Notes: generated by a model not told the origin, from the sequence alone. A stretch of DNA of 64,000 nucleotides from Paenibacillus_Z sp042653205 (GCF_042653205.1 NZ_JBHSHY010000002.1:186001-250000); one strand, 5' to 3'; positions 40,578-49,871 are shown, counted from the stretch's first letter. Translations and numbers: made by a program.

Positions 40578-41106
40578 GTGGGTCACGGCGATCTCCGCCT
40601 GGCTGATTCCGTTCATGATCGTGTTCATCCCGCTGTACGCCGCGTTCAAGCGCGTGCCCGTCTACGAGTCGTTCATCGACGGTGCGAAGGACGGATTCGG
40701 CACGGCGATCAACATTATTCCGCATCTCGTCGGCATGATGGTGGCCATTAGCATGTTCCGGGCCTCAGGGGCCATGGACATGCTGGCAGGCCTGCTGCGC
40801 CCGCTGTTCGACAGCCTCGGCATCCCGAGCGAGGTGCTGCCGCTCGGCCTGCTGCGGCCGCTGACGGGGGCAGGCTCGCTCGCCTTCACGACGGAGCTGA
40901 TCAAGACGTACGGCCCGGATTCGCTGATCGGCCGGATCTCGTCGACGATTCAAGGCAGCACGGATACGACGCTCTACGTGCTGACGGTATACTTCGGCGC
41001 GGTCGGCATCCGCAAGAGCAAGTACGCGCTCAAGGTCGGCTTGTTTTCGGACTTGGTCGGATTTTTTGCGGCTATCATTATATGTTTGTTCGTCTTCGGT
41101 TCTTAA
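40570..41106 (+). CDS. spmB: Spore maturation protein B
   Basis: A 178-aa membrane protein, exactly the B. subtilis length, of the nucleoside-recognition family; MVAISMFRASGAMD and STIQGSTDTTLYVLTVYFGAVG are typical. It acts with SpmA in spore core dehydration. The start is TTG at 40570, just before the spmA stop, with AAAGGGTGAGG upstream. The open frame runs further back, but those residues are Arg-rich shadow of spmA. A terminator follows. Confidence 0.92.
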   Translation: MYEWVTAISAWLIPFMIVFIPLYAAFKRVPVYESFIDGAKDGFGTAINIIPHLVGMMVAISMFRASGAMDMLAGLLRPLFDSLGIPSEVLPLGLLRPLTGAGSLAFTTELIKTYGPDSLIGRISSTIQGSTDTTLYVLTVYFGAVGIRKSKYALKVGLFSDLVGFFAAIIICLFVFGS

Positions 41107-41146
41107 TGACGCATCAAGAGGTACATAATCGAGGGATAAGCACGCT

Positions 41147-41199
41147 AGCCCCGCACGCAATCGGCGACCGCTCCCGGACGCCTTGCGCCGGGGCTTTTT
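41147..41199 (+). terminator. Intrinsic terminator of the dacB operon
   Basis: AGCCCCGCACGCAA (41147-41160) pairs with TTGCGCCGGGGCT (41183-41195) with one bulged base, followed by TTTTT. Confidence 0.85.
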
Positions 41200-41281
41200 G
41201 CATGGGACTGGAAGTCCATGGCGGACGCGCACTTTCTTTCCGGTATCGATATAGGGTATGATGGGGGGTGAGGTGAATCGA

Positions 41282-42022
41282 GTGGAACGTTTACAAAAAA
41301 TTTTGGCGCAGGCCGGCGTAGCGTCGCGCCGCAAATGCGAGGAGCTGATCCTCTCCGGCAAGGTTCAGGTCAACGAAGAGACCGTCACGACCTTGGGCGC
41401 CAAAGCGGATCCGGCGACGGACGTCATTACCGTCAACGGCCGCAAGATCAAGAGCGAAAACAAGCTGTACCTGATGCTGCATAAGCCGAAAGGCGTCATC
41501 ACGAGCGCGAGCGACCCGCAGGGCCGCAAAATCGTCTCCGACTACCTGCCGGGCATCAAGGAGCGGGTCTATCCCGTCGGCCGGCTGGATTACGATACCG
41601 AAGGACTGCTGCTGCTGACGAACGACGGGGAGTTCGCGAACCTGCTGACGCACCCGAGCCATCACGTGCCGAAGACCTATTGGGCGACCGTGAAGGGCGT
41701 CCCGCACGGCTCCGCGCTGGAGCGCCTGCAGCAGGGCATTCTGCTCGAGGACGGCATGACGGCGCCGGCCGAGGTCGAATACCACGACGTCGACACGGAG
41801 AAAAATCAGTCGACCATCACGATTACGATTTACGAAGGCCGCAACCGGCAAGTCCGCCGCATGTTCGACGCTATTCATCATCCCGTCATCCTGCTCCGCC
41901 GGATCCGATTCGGCGAATTGGGGCTGCACGGACTGGCCCGCGGCAAGTTCCGGCATCTGACGCCGAAGGAAGTGCAGGACCTCCGCGCGGCGGCCGTCAA
42001 GACACATAAAGTTCAAAAATAA
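41282..42022 (+). CDS. rluB: Pseudouridine synthase RluB
   Basis: A 246-aa enzyme of the RsuA family that makes a pseudouridine in 23S rRNA. An N-terminal S4 domain (MERLQKILAQAGVASRRKCE) precedes the catalytic domain with the active Asp in VGRLDYDTEGLLLLT and the C-terminal GRNRQVRRMF. Starts possible are ATG 41258, GTG 41273 and GTG 41282; the last gives the B. subtilis-like N-terminus and follows GGGGGGTGAGG by about 10 nt. It lies between spmB and resA, as in B. subtilis. Confidence 0.93.
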   Translation: MERLQKILAQAGVASRRKCEELILSGKVQVNEETVTTLGAKADPATDVITVNGRKIKSENKLYLMLHKPKGVITSASDPQGRKIVSDYLPGIKERVYPVGRLDYDTEGLLLLTNDGEFANLLTHPSHHVPKTYWATVKGVPHGSALERLQQGILLEDGMTAPAEVEYHDVDTEKNQSTITITIYEGRNRQVRRMFDAIHHPVILLRRIRFGELGLHGLARGKFRHLTPKEVQDLRAAAVKTHKVQK

Positions 42023-42029
42023 CGGTCGG

Positions 42030-42047
42030 CGGCAATCTCGATTGCCG
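42030..42047 (+). terminator. Weak terminator hairpin between rluB and resA
   Basis: CGGCAAT (42030-42036) and ATTGCCG (42041-42047) form a perfect 7-bp stem with a CTCG loop, followed by TCCGATTTTCGTT. TATAAT at 42060-42065 just after it could be a -10 for resA, although no good -35 is visible. Confidence 0.5.
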
Positions 42048-42117
42048 TCCGATTTTCGTTATAATGGAAATACGACAAACAGCAGCATTGCAGCTAAGGA
42101 ATAGGCGGTGAAACGCA

Positions 42118-42645
42118 ATGAAAAAGAACCGCAGACTCATTCAGGTGCTGATCTTCCTCGGCGTGCTCGTGCTCGGCGGCTATGCCATCGGCAACTCGCT
42201 GTTCGCGAACAGCGGCGGGCTGCCCGGGAAGGGTCAGACGCCGCCTTCTTTCGCGCTTCTGGACCTGGACGGCAAGACGCACCGTCTCGAGGACTATAAG
42301 GGCAAGGCGCTCGTCCTGAATTTTTGGGGGACCTTCTGCCCGGGCTGCGTGACGGAGACGCCGGATTTGGAAGAACAGTACAAGAAGCACGCGGACAAGC
42401 CGTTCGAGGTCGTCGGCATCAACTTGAGCGAGGACAAGCTGGCGATCCGCAATTTCATCGAACAATACGGCGTCAGTTATACGATTTTGCAGGACGACAA
42501 CCGGCAGATTGAACGCGCATACGGGCTTCGGTCGTATCCCACCACCTTCTTCGTGAAGCCAGACGGTACGATTATGGACGTCTTTATCGGACCGATGGGC
42601 AAGCAGGACATGGACGAGCGCATCACGAAACTGCTGGCGTCCTAG
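42118..42645 (+). CDS. resA: Thiol-disulfide oxidoreductase ResA
   Basis: A 175-aa membrane-anchored thioredoxin-like protein: an N-terminal anchor (about residues 8-27), then a TlpA/ResA fold with the redox motif CPGC in NFWGTFCPGCVTETP, and the cis-Pro in SYPTTFFV. It reduces apocytochrome c heme-binding cysteines outside the membrane so that ResB-ResC can attach heme. B. subtilis ResA has CEPC; here it is CPGC. It opens resA-resB-resC-resD-resE. Confidence 0.93.
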   Translation: MKKNRRLIQVLIFLGVLVLGGYAIGNSLFANSGGLPGKGQTPPSFALLDLDGKTHRLEDYKGKALVLNFWGTFCPGCVTETPDLEEQYKKHADKPFEVVGINLSEDKLAIRNFIEQYGVSYTILQDDNRQIERAYGLRSYPTTFFVKPDGTIMDVFIGPMGKQDMDERITKLLAS

Positions 42646-42664
42646 TCGGAGGAGGTTTTTTGCA

Positions 42665-44329
42665 TTGTCGGCTTTTGAGAACACGAAATGCGAGTGCGGT
42701 CACCAGAATCCTACCGGGACCGTGCTTTGCGAAAACTGCGGCTATCCGCTCGATCCCGAAGAGGAGAAGAGCGGCGCCCCGCTTGAGATGCGCTACGACG
42801 GCATCGCCCGGCGCTCGCAGAAGAGCAACCCGTCTCCCATCGACCGGGTGTGGAACTTCTTCTCCTCGGTGAAGGTGGCGGTCCGGCTCATCGTCGTCAC
42901 GCTGCTGGCGGCGATGATCGGCACGATTTTCACGCAGGAGAACGCCTTCATCTCGTTCGATCCGAGCACGTATTACGAGCAGCGCTACGGCTGGATCGGC
43001 AAATGGTATTATAAGCTCGGTTTTTCCCATACGTACGAATCCTGGTGGTTCATCGGCCTGCTGGTCATGATCGGCACGTCGCTCGTCATCTGCAGCCTCG
43101 ACCGCGTCCTGCCGCTGTACCGGGCGCTGAACAAACAGCAGGTCCGCAAGCACCCGGAGTTTCTGACCCGTCAAAAAACGGTATACGCGGGAGAGATCGA
43201 AGGTCCGGAGGAAGCGTGGACAGCGTCGATGGCCGCCCAGCTGAAGCGCAAGCGCTACAAGGTGCACCAAGAAGGCGGCGCGCTGCTCGCGGAGAAGAAC
43301 CGGTTCAGCCGCTGGGGGCCGTACATTAACCACATCGGGCTGATCGTGTTCCTGCTGGCCGTGCTGCTGCGCACGCTGCCGAGCTGGCAGATGGACAATT
43401 ACGTCACCGTGCCGGAAGGCGAGACGGTCAAGGTGCCGGAGACGAAGTACTACATCAAGAACGAGAAGTTCACTATCGACTACTATACCGACGCGGAGCT
43501 GCCGAAGGAGCTGCAGGGGACGGCGCGGGCGAAGCTGTATGAGACGAAAGCCGTGCTCTACACCTGCTCCGCCGACTGCGACGATCCGTCCAAGCAGCCG
43601 AAGCTGACGGCCGTGGCGAGCCACGACATTCTCGTGAACGATCCGCTGACGTACAAAGGCCTGAAGGCGTACCAGTTCGGCTTCGACGACACGCCGAAAT
43701 TGAAAGCGGTCAATCCCGTCCTGGTCGACAAGAAGACGGGCAAGACGTACGGGCCGTTCAAGCTGGACATGCGCAATCCGCAGCTCCACTACGCGCTCGG
43801 GCCGTATACGCTGGATTTGCGTCAATCCTACATGGACTTCGCACTCAACGATCAGGGCCAGCCGACGACGAAATCGCGCGAACCGAACGCGCCGGCGTTC
43901 GTCTTCGTCCTGAAAGGGCCGGATCTTCCGGCGCAAGGCGAGCCGTACATGTATTTCCCGAAACAGACGGACAAGGAACGGTTCAGCCAGGACGTCATCA
44001 ACGGCAAGCTGGCGGAGCGCTTCGAACTGAAGGTCGGCTCGATGGACGGCGTCGAGTTCGCCCCGGTCGAAAGCTCGCTTAACATCCGCTACGACCGCGC
44101 CATGCCTTACATCTGGGTCGGCGCCGGCATTTCGATGTTCGGCCTGCTGATCGGCTCGTACTGGCAGCACCGCCGAATCTGGCTGCGGCTCGACGGCGGC
44201 CGCGTCACGCTCGGCGCCCATACGAACAAGAACAATTACGGCATGCGTGCCGAGCTCGCGTCCGCCCTGCGCGGCATGGGTATCGCCGTAGAGCCGAAGT
44301 CGCTCGATAACGGGAGGAACAAAACGTGA
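42665..44329 (+). CDS. resB: Cytochrome c biogenesis protein ResB
   Basis: A 554-aa member of the ResB family, part of the system II complex that carries heme across the membrane and joins it to cytochrome c. Membrane helices lie at about 75-95, 130-150, 220-240 and 480-500, with a large extracytoplasmic domain between the third and last. The first 26 residues carry a zinc-ribbon-like set, CECG then CENCG, on the cytoplasmic side. The start is TTG at 42665 with GGAGGAGG about 9 nt upstream. Its stop overlaps resC by 4 nt. Confidence 0.92.
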   Translation: MSAFENTKCECGHQNPTGTVLCENCGYPLDPEEEKSGAPLEMRYDGIARRSQKSNPSPIDRVWNFFSSVKVAVRLIVVTLLAAMIGTIFTQENAFISFDPSTYYEQRYGWIGKWYYKLGFSHTYESWWFIGLLVMIGTSLVICSLDRVLPLYRALNKQQVRKHPEFLTRQKTVYAGEIEGPEEAWTASMAAQLKRKRYKVHQEGGALLAEKNRFSRWGPYINHIGLIVFLLAVLLRTLPSWQMDNYVTVPEGETVKVPETKYYIKNEKFTIDYYTDAELPKELQGTARAKLYETKAVLYTCSADCDDPSKQPKLTAVASHDILVNDPLTYKGLKAYQFGFDDTPKLKAVNPVLVDKKTGKTYGPFKLDMRNPQLHYALGPYTLDLRQSYMDFALNDQGQPTTKSREPNAPAFVFVLKGPDLPAQGEPYMYFPKQTDKERFSQDVINGKLAERFELKVGSMDGVEFAPVESSLNIRYDRAMPYIWVGAGISMFGLLIGSYWQHRRIWLRLDGGRVTLGAHTNKNNYGMRAELASALRGMGIAVEPKSLDNGRNKT

Positions 44330-45585
44330 GTTTGCTTGATTTCAGCAGCGACGCGTTCATCGTCGCATTCTTTTTATACTGTTTCGGATTTTTGTTCTAC
44401 GGGGTATCCGCCTTGGGCAAAAAGTGGAGCAAACGGAGCCCGGAAGAGCATGTCAAGAAGTGGGGGCGCGTCGCGTACGTCGTCTCGCTGGCGGGCTTCG
44501 CCGCGCACCTGACGTTCTTCTTCACCCGCTGGGCCGGCGGCGGGCACATCCCGACAAGCAACATGTACGAGTTCATGTCGTTCCTGGCGATGGCGATCAT
44601 GGCGGCGTTCATCATCGTCGAAGCGATCTACCGCAAGCCGCTGCTCGGCCTGTTCACGCTGCCGCTCACGGTCATCATCGTCGCCTATGCGGCGGTGTTT
44701 CCGCAGGAGGTGCAGCCGCTCATTCCGGCGCTTCAGTCGTACTGGCTGAAGATTCACGTCACGACGGCCGCGACGGGCGAAGCGTTCTTCGCCGTCGGCT
44801 TCGCGGCGGGCCTCATGTACCTGCTGCGCACGGTCGACTTTCGGAAGACCGACGAGAAAGCGAAGCGCGAGCAGCGCTGGGTCGAATTCACGCTGTACGT
44901 CATCATCGTCATCATCGCCTTCATCGGCTCGGTGTTCGCGTTCCGCGGCGCGGGCTACGAAGCGAGCTTCAAGCAGGAGACGGTCACCATCGACGACAGC
45001 GGCGTCGAGAATTCGGCGGTCAACACGGTGGAGTACTCGCTGCCGCCGATCTTCAAGCCGTACAACAGCCAAGTCGTCTCGATCGATTCGTTCCTCGGCC
45101 TCGACAAGCCGCTGTTCGAAACGCCGCACTGGATGAAAGGCGTCGACGCGGCGCGCAAGCTGAACACGATCACCTGGTCGGTCATCAATGGCTCGATCCT
45201 GTACGGACTCCTGCGCCTGATCCTCCGCAAGCGGATCGGGGCGGCCATCCATCCGCTCATGGACGGCATCGACGAGGACGACATCGACGAAATCAGCTAT
45301 CGCGCCATCGCGATCGGCTACCCGATCTTCACGCTCGGCGCGCTGATCTTCGCCATGATTTGGGCGTATATCGCCTGGTCGCGTTTCTGGGGCTGGGACC
45401 CGAAGGAAGTTTGGGCGCTCATCACCTGGCTGTACTATACGGCGTATCTCCATCTTCGCTTGTCGCGCGGCTGGCATGGCTCCAAGTCCGCCTGGCTCGC
45501 GGTCATCGGCTTCGTCGTGGTCATGTTCACGCTGATCGGGGTTAATCTCGTATTGGTCGGCCTGCACTCGTACGCAGGTGTATAA
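44326..45585 (+). CDS. resC: Cytochrome c biogenesis protein ResC (CcsA/CcsB)
   Basis: A 419-aa polytopic membrane protein of the CcmC/CcsA heme-handling family, with about eight helices. The tryptophan-rich WWD domain is seen as WSRFWGWDPKEVWALITW, which binds heme. His residues flank it (AAHLTFF, KIHVTT, LHLRLSRGWHG). With ResB it forms the heme lyase. GTG start overlaps the resB stop (GTGA). Confidence 0.94.
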   Translation: MSLLDFSSDAFIVAFFLYCFGFLFYGVSALGKKWSKRSPEEHVKKWGRVAYVVSLAGFAAHLTFFFTRWAGGGHIPTSNMYEFMSFLAMAIMAAFIIVEAIYRKPLLGLFTLPLTVIIVAYAAVFPQEVQPLIPALQSYWLKIHVTTAATGEAFFAVGFAAGLMYLLRTVDFRKTDEKAKREQRWVEFTLYVIIVIIAFIGSVFAFRGAGYEASFKQETVTIDDSGVENSAVNTVEYSLPPIFKPYNSQVVSIDSFLGLDKPLFETPHWMKGVDAARKLNTITWSVINGSILYGLLRLILRKRIGAAIHPLMDGIDEDDIDEISYRAIAIGYPIFTLGALIFAMIWAYIAWSRFWGWDPKEVWALITWLYYTAYLHLRLSRGWHGSKSAWLAVIGFVVVMFTLIGVNLVLVGLHSYAGV

Positions 45586-45597
45586 TAGAAGCAAGGA

Positions 45598-45637
45598 GTG
45601 CCGGGCGCGCGTCTAATCAGGCGCGCGCCTGCGGCAC
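45598..45637 (+). other. GC-rich hairpin between resC and resD
   Basis: GTGCCGGGCGCGCG (45598-45611) pairs with 45622-45637, with only a TG bulge, giving a 14-bp stem. No T-tract follows. It could slow transcription or stabilise the resABC transcript. TATAAT lies upstream at 45581-45586 without a clear -35. Confidence 0.55.
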
Positions 45638-45680
45638 GATTACAGGCGAATCGTTCGCCATTCGAGAGGAGACATGCTCC

Positions 45681-46397
45681 ATGTCCGAAGAACTTCACCG
45701 CATACTCGTCGTAGACGATGAAGAACGGATCCGCAGGCTGCTCAAAATGTATTTGGAGAAGGAAGGCTACCGCATCGAGGAGGCGGAAGACGGGGAAACG
45801 GCGCTCCGGATGGCGACGCACGGCGATTTCGATCTGATCCTGCTCGACGTCATGCTGCCCGGCATCGACGGCATCGAAGTCTGCACGCGGCTTCGTCAAG
45901 TGAAGTCGACGCCGGTCATCATGCTGACGGCGAAGGGCGAGGAGATGAACCGCGTGCAGGGCTTCGAGGTCGGGGCGGACGACTACGTCGTCAAGCCGTT
46001 CAGCCCGCGCGAGGTCATCTACCGCGTCAAGGCGATTCTGCGCCGCTCATCGGCGACGGCGTTCCTGACGAAGGAGACAATGACGAGCAATAACATCGTG
46101 TTCCCGCATCTCATCATCGAGCACGACGCTCACCGGGTCATGGCCGGCGGCCAGGAAGTGAGCCTCACGCCGAAGGAGTACGAGCTGCTGCACTATCTCG
46201 CGATATCGCCGGACAAGGTGTTTTCCCGCGAGGAGCTGCTGAAGGACGTGTGGAATTACGAGTTCTTCGGTGACCTGCGCACGGTGGACACACACGTCAA
46301 GCGGCTGCGCGAGAAGCTGAACAAGGTCTCGCCGGAAGCGGCCATGATGATCACGACGGTGTGGGGCGTCGGCTACAAGCTCGAGGTGTCCAAATAA
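45681..46397 (+). CDS. resD: Response regulator ResD
   Basis: A 238-aa OmpR-family regulator: receiver domain with DDEERIRR, phosphoacceptor Asp in ILLDVMLPGIDG, Thr in MLTAKG and Lys in VVKPFSPRE, then a winged-helix DNA-binding domain with DLRTVDTHVKRLREKL. ResD controls aerobic and anaerobic respiration genes, including resABC and, in B. subtilis, nitrate and NO responses. The stop codon abuts the GTG of resE. Confidence 0.95.
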   Translation: MSEELHRILVVDDEERIRRLLKMYLEKEGYRIEEAEDGETALRMATHGDFDLILLDVMLPGIDGIEVCTRLRQVKSTPVIMLTAKGEEMNRVQGFEVGADDYVVKPFSPREVIYRVKAILRRSSATAFLTKETMTSNNIVFPHLIIEHDAHRVMAGGQEVSLTPKEYELLHYLAISPDKVFSREELLKDVWNYEFFGDLRTVDTHVKRLREKLNKVSPEAAMMITTVWGVGYKLEVSK

Positions 46398-47819
46398 GTG
46401 GTTATCTGGCGCAGCGTAGTCGGCAAGCTCTGGCTCACGATCATTGCTCTCGTGGCGGCGGTGCTGCTCATCCTGGGCATGTTTCTGCTGCAGTACATCG
46501 ATATCGCCTTCAATAATTCCCATGCGGTCAAAGTGCTGTTCGTCTATACGGCGATTATCGGGTTTCTGCTGTCCACGTTTTTCGCGTTCTTCCTGTCTAC
46601 CAAGATTACGCAGCCGCTGCTGCAGATGAAGAAGGCGGCGGATCTCATCTCCCAGGGCGAATACCGGACCCGGGTGCCGATCCGCTCCTCCGACGAGATC
46701 GGCGATTTGGCCAACACATTCAACAACATGGCGGCCGAGCTCGATACGCTCATTCGCGACCTGAACCACGAGAAAGAGCATTTGGCCAGCGTGCACCGGA
46801 GCATGGCGGATGCCGTCGTGACGTTTGATGCTGCGGGCCAGGTGATCCTCGCCAATCCGCACGGCCAGCAGCTCATCGATCGCTGGAACGAGCTGGAGTG
46901 GTCCGAGGAGCGCAAGACATATTCCAAAGTCCCCGCGCCGCTGTTCGATCTCTATCGGAAGGTGCTGCGGGAAGGCCGGGATCTGACCGATAAGGTGCAT
47001 GTGCAGAGCGGCGTCTGGTCGGTGGTCATGGCGCCGCTCAAGTCCAATGAAACGGTGCGGGGCGCGGTCGCGGTCATGCGCAACGTCACGGAGGAGTCGA
47101 AGCTCGAGAAGCTGCGCCGCGACTTCGTCGCGAACGTCTCGCATGAGCTGCGCACGCCGCTGTCCATGCTGCAGGGATATAGCGAAGCGCTGCTCGACGA
47201 TATCGCGGCGTCCCCGGAAGAGCGGAAGGAGATGGCCCACGTCATCTACGAGGAATCGCTGCGGATGGGCCGGCTGGTCAAGGATCTGCTTGATCTGGCG
47301 CGGATGGAAGCGGGCCATCTGGAGATGAAGCTGGAGCCGACGGATCTGACGGGATTGCTTCGGCGCGTGCACCGCAAATTCCAAGGCTTGGCGAAGGAGC
47401 AGAACATTCAGCTCGAGCTCGAAATGGACGCGGAGCCGCTCGTCATCGCCGAAGCGGACGAGGACCGGCTGGAGCAGGTGCTGACGAACCTGCTGAGCAA
47501 TGCGCTCCGGCATACGCCGTCGGAAGCGCAGATCCGGATCAGCGCGCGGCAGATGGTCGCGGAGCTGAATGCGTACGTGGAGATCCAGGTCAGCGACGAA
47601 GGGGAGGGCATCCCGAGCGAGGATCTGCCGTTCATCTTCGAGCGCTTCTACAAGGCAGATAAGGCGCGCACCCGCGGCGCCTCCAGCGGCGGCACCGGGC
47701 TCGGCCTCGCCATCGTGAAGAACATCGTCGAATCGCATAAAGGCCGCATCCGGGCGGAAAGCACGGTCGGCGTCGGCACGACGTTCACCCTGCTGCTGCC
47801 GGTCGAACCGTCGCAATAA
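46398..47819 (+). CDS. resE: Sensor histidine kinase ResE
   Basis: A 473-aa kinase for ResD. Two membrane helices (about 10-32 and 47-68) enclose an extracytoplasmic loop of only about 15 residues. Then follow HAMP (ITQPLLQMKKAADLI), a PAS domain (MADAVVTFDAAGQVI), the phosphorylated His in NVSHELRTPLSM, and the ATPase domain (NLLSNALRHTP, GTGLGLAIVKNIV). The B. subtilis protein has a much larger extracytoplasmic domain, so sensing here probably relies on the PAS domain. The GTG start touches the resD stop. Confidence 0.93.
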   Translation: MVIWRSVVGKLWLTIIALVAAVLLILGMFLLQYIDIAFNNSHAVKVLFVYTAIIGFLLSTFFAFFLSTKITQPLLQMKKAADLISQGEYRTRVPIRSSDEIGDLANTFNNMAAELDTLIRDLNHEKEHLASVHRSMADAVVTFDAAGQVILANPHGQQLIDRWNELEWSEERKTYSKVPAPLFDLYRKVLREGRDLTDKVHVQSGVWSVVMAPLKSNETVRGAVAVMRNVTEESKLEKLRRDFVANVSHELRTPLSMLQGYSEALLDDIAASPEERKEMAHVIYEESLRMGRLVKDLLDLARMEAGHLEMKLEPTDLTGLLRRVHRKFQGLAKEQNIQLELEMDAEPLVIAEADEDRLEQVLTNLLSNALRHTPSEAQIRISARQMVAELNAYVEIQVSDEGEGIPSEDLPFIFERFYKADKARTRGASSGGTGLGLAIVKNIVESHKGRIRAESTVGVGTTFTLLLPVEPSQ

Positions 47820-48045
47820 GCGTTGGTGACGCTGCGATCATCGACTAAGCGTAACGAAGGCTACTAAATAGCGACAGGCGCTTTTCCCGACGACAAGCGC
47901 CTTTGTCGTTCGATGGACGAGTACGGCTTATTCGGCTTACGCACAGGGCTGAAGAGCGCCGTTCGCGTCGCATCTTGTTGAAGGAAGTAGACTAATCTTG
48001 TTGGTCGTGAAACATTTTATTTTCGTAAACGCCGCAATGAGATAA
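47820..48045. other. Intergenic spacer after resE, weak hairpin only
   Basis: A stretch of 226 nt without a gene. It holds one 8-bp inverted repeat, AGGCGCTT (47876-47883) with AAGCGCCT (47895-47902) followed by TTTGTCGTT, a weak terminator for resE. Nothing else is recognisable. Confidence 0.5.
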
Positions 48046-48078
48046 AAAGAGCGCCTTCCCCGAGGGAAAGGCGCTCTT
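48046..48078. terminator. Terminator of serA (also facing resE)
   Basis: AAAGAGCGCCTTCCC (48046-48060) pairs with 48064-48078 with one bulged A. On the minus strand it is followed by TTTTTATC, a good terminator for serA. Confidence 0.85.
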
Positions 48079-48108
48079 TCGGTATCCAGCCGCAGGAAGC
48101 GGCGAGCA

Positions 48109-49701
48109 TCAGTACAGGTTGATTTCTTTCGCTTTGTTCAGATCCGGCAGCTCGACGAGCTTCGCGATCAGTTCTTTCGAAGCGCCTTTGTCCACGGTAA
48201 GCACCATGATCGCCGCGCCGCCTTCCAGCTCGCGGCCGACCTGCATCGCCGCAATGTTGACGCCGTTGTCGCCGAGCAGCGTGCCCACGCTGCCGATGAT
48301 GCCCGGCTTGTCGTTATGCGAGATCAGCACCAGGTTGCCTTGCGGCGCCACGTCGACCGTGAAGCGGTCGATTTGGACGATCCGCGGGCCGTAGCCCGTC
48401 AGCATCGTTCCCGTCACGAGGCGCGTCGCCTTCTTGGAACGAAGGACGACCGTGATCGAGTTCGTGAAGTCGCGCGCGGCGTGCGAGTTGCTCACGACCA
48501 CGTTGACGTGGCGGCCTTTCGCCAAGTGCAGCGAGTTGACGACGTTCACTTGTTCCGCCCCGAGGTGATGCGACAGCACGCCGCGGACGATGTAGCGGGT
48601 GAGCGGCTGCGTGTCGACTTCGGCGAGCTCGCCGGCGTAGCTGACGCTGATCTCTTCGACGGCGCCTTCGATCAACTGCGAGACGAAGCTGCCGAGCTTC
48701 TCGCCGAGGCTGAAGTACGGCTGCAGCTTGTTCAGCACGTTCGCCGGAATCGGAGGCATGTTCACGGCGTTCAGGAACGGCTTGTCGCGCAGGATGTTCA
48801 GTACTTGCTCGGAGACGTCGATCGCGACGTTCTCCTGCGCTTCCACGGTGGAGGCGCCGAGATGCGGCGTGACGATGATCTTCGGATGATTCAGAAACGG
48901 ATGATCCGCAGCCGGAGGCTCGACCTCGAACACGTCGAAGGCGGCGCCGGCGACGATGCCTTGATCGGCGGCTTCCACGAGGGCAAGCTCGTCAATGATG
49001 CCGCCGCGGGCGCAGTTCACGATGCGCATGCCTTTCTTCATGACCTCGAATTGCGGACGGGAGATCATATGGCGCGTTTCCGGCGTCAGCGGCGTATGCA
49101 CCGTCATGAAGTCGGCGTTGCGCACGATGTCGTCCACGCTGGACAGCCGGACGCCGAGCTTCTCAGCGCGCTCTTCCGTCAGGAATGGGTCATAGCCCCA
49201 AATTTCCATCCCGAACGCTTTGGCCCGCTTGGCCACTTCGCTGCCGATGCGGCCCATGCCGAGCACGCCCAGGATTTTGCCGCGGAGCTCGACGCCGAGG
49301 AAGGACTTGCGGTCCCATTCGCCGCCGACCGTCTTCAAGTACGCCTGCGGGATGTGGCGGGCGACGGCCATCATCATCGCGAACGTGTGCTCGCAGGTCG
49401 TGATCGTATTGCCGTCCGGCGCGTTGATGACGATGATGCCGCGCTGCGTGGCCGCTTCCAGATCGATGTTGTCGACGCCGACGCCGGCGCGTCCGACGAC
49501 CTTCAGCGATTTGCCGGCGTCCATGATCCGCGCGGTGACCCGCGTCTGGCTGCGCACGAGCAAGGCATCGTAGTCGCCGATGATGGCGACGAGCTCGTCT
49601 TCGCTGAGGCCCGGTTTCTTGTCGACCGTCACGTCCTCCGCATCCACGAGCTTCTGGATGCCTAAATCGCTGATCGGATCTGAGACCAATACTTTGAACA
49701 T
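48109..49701 (-). CDS. serA: D-3-phosphoglycerate dehydrogenase
   Basis: A 530-aa long-form SerA, first enzyme of serine synthesis from 3-phosphoglycerate. The NAD motif is GVLGMGRIGSEVAKRAKAFG; the active-site Arg, Glu and His are in NCARGGIIDE, DVFEVEPPA and PHLGAST. An allosteric substrate-binding domain and a C-terminal ACT domain (LVLISHNDKPGIIGSVGTLL) provide serine control. The start at 49701 has AGGAGG 9 nt upstream; the frame extends further but without homology. It has a promoter of its own and a structured leader. Confidence 0.96.
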   Translation of the reverse strand: MFKVLVSDPISDLGIQKLVDAEDVTVDKKPGLSEDELVAIIGDYDALLVRSQTRVTARIMDAGKSLKVVGRAGVGVDNIDLEAATQRGIIVINAPDGNTITTCEHTFAMMMAVARHIPQAYLKTVGGEWDRKSFLGVELRGKILGVLGMGRIGSEVAKRAKAFGMEIWGYDPFLTEERAEKLGVRLSSVDDIVRNADFMTVHTPLTPETRHMISRPQFEVMKKGMRIVNCARGGIIDELALVEAADQGIVAGAAFDVFEVEPPAADHPFLNHPKIIVTPHLGASTVEAQENVAIDVSEQVLNILRDKPFLNAVNMPPIPANVLNKLQPYFSLGEKLGSFVSQLIEGAVEEISVSYAGELAEVDTQPLTRYIVRGVLSHHLGAEQVNVVNSLHLAKGRHVNVVVSNSHAARDFTNSITVVLRSKKATRLVTGTMLTGYGPRIVQIDRFTVDVAPQGNLVLISHNDKPGIIGSVGTLLGDNGVNIAAMQVGRELEGGAAIMVLTVDKGASKELIAKLVELPDLNKAKEINLY

Positions 49702-49860
49702 GTTGGATTGCCTCCTGAGCGTTTGTATGATGGGTATATAGTAGAAGCGAAAGACCCCCGTCCATCCCGCCGCACGCGGCGGCGCCAAAGGCGAGAGTCT
49801 GTTCGCACGATCACACAACTATGAACGAATCCTGTGGAACGGCAATTTCGGCCTGCTTTA
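49702..49860 (-). promoter_or_regulatory. Structured 5' leader of serA
   Basis: About 160 nt separate the serA promoter from its start. The leader contains a GC-rich hairpin (CCGCCGC/GCGGCGG within 49767-49785) nested between partly complementary GACTC and GGGTC flanks. No T-box sequence and no T-tract terminator were found. Its role is unknown. Confidence 0.4.
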
Positions 49861-49871
49861 ATGTTTCCCCT

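Noticed and set aside
49702..49860. T-box or glycine/ZTP-type riboswitch before serA
   Set aside because: The AGGGTGGNACCGCG T-box sequence and the conserved cores of the other classes are not present, and there is no terminator with a T-tract.
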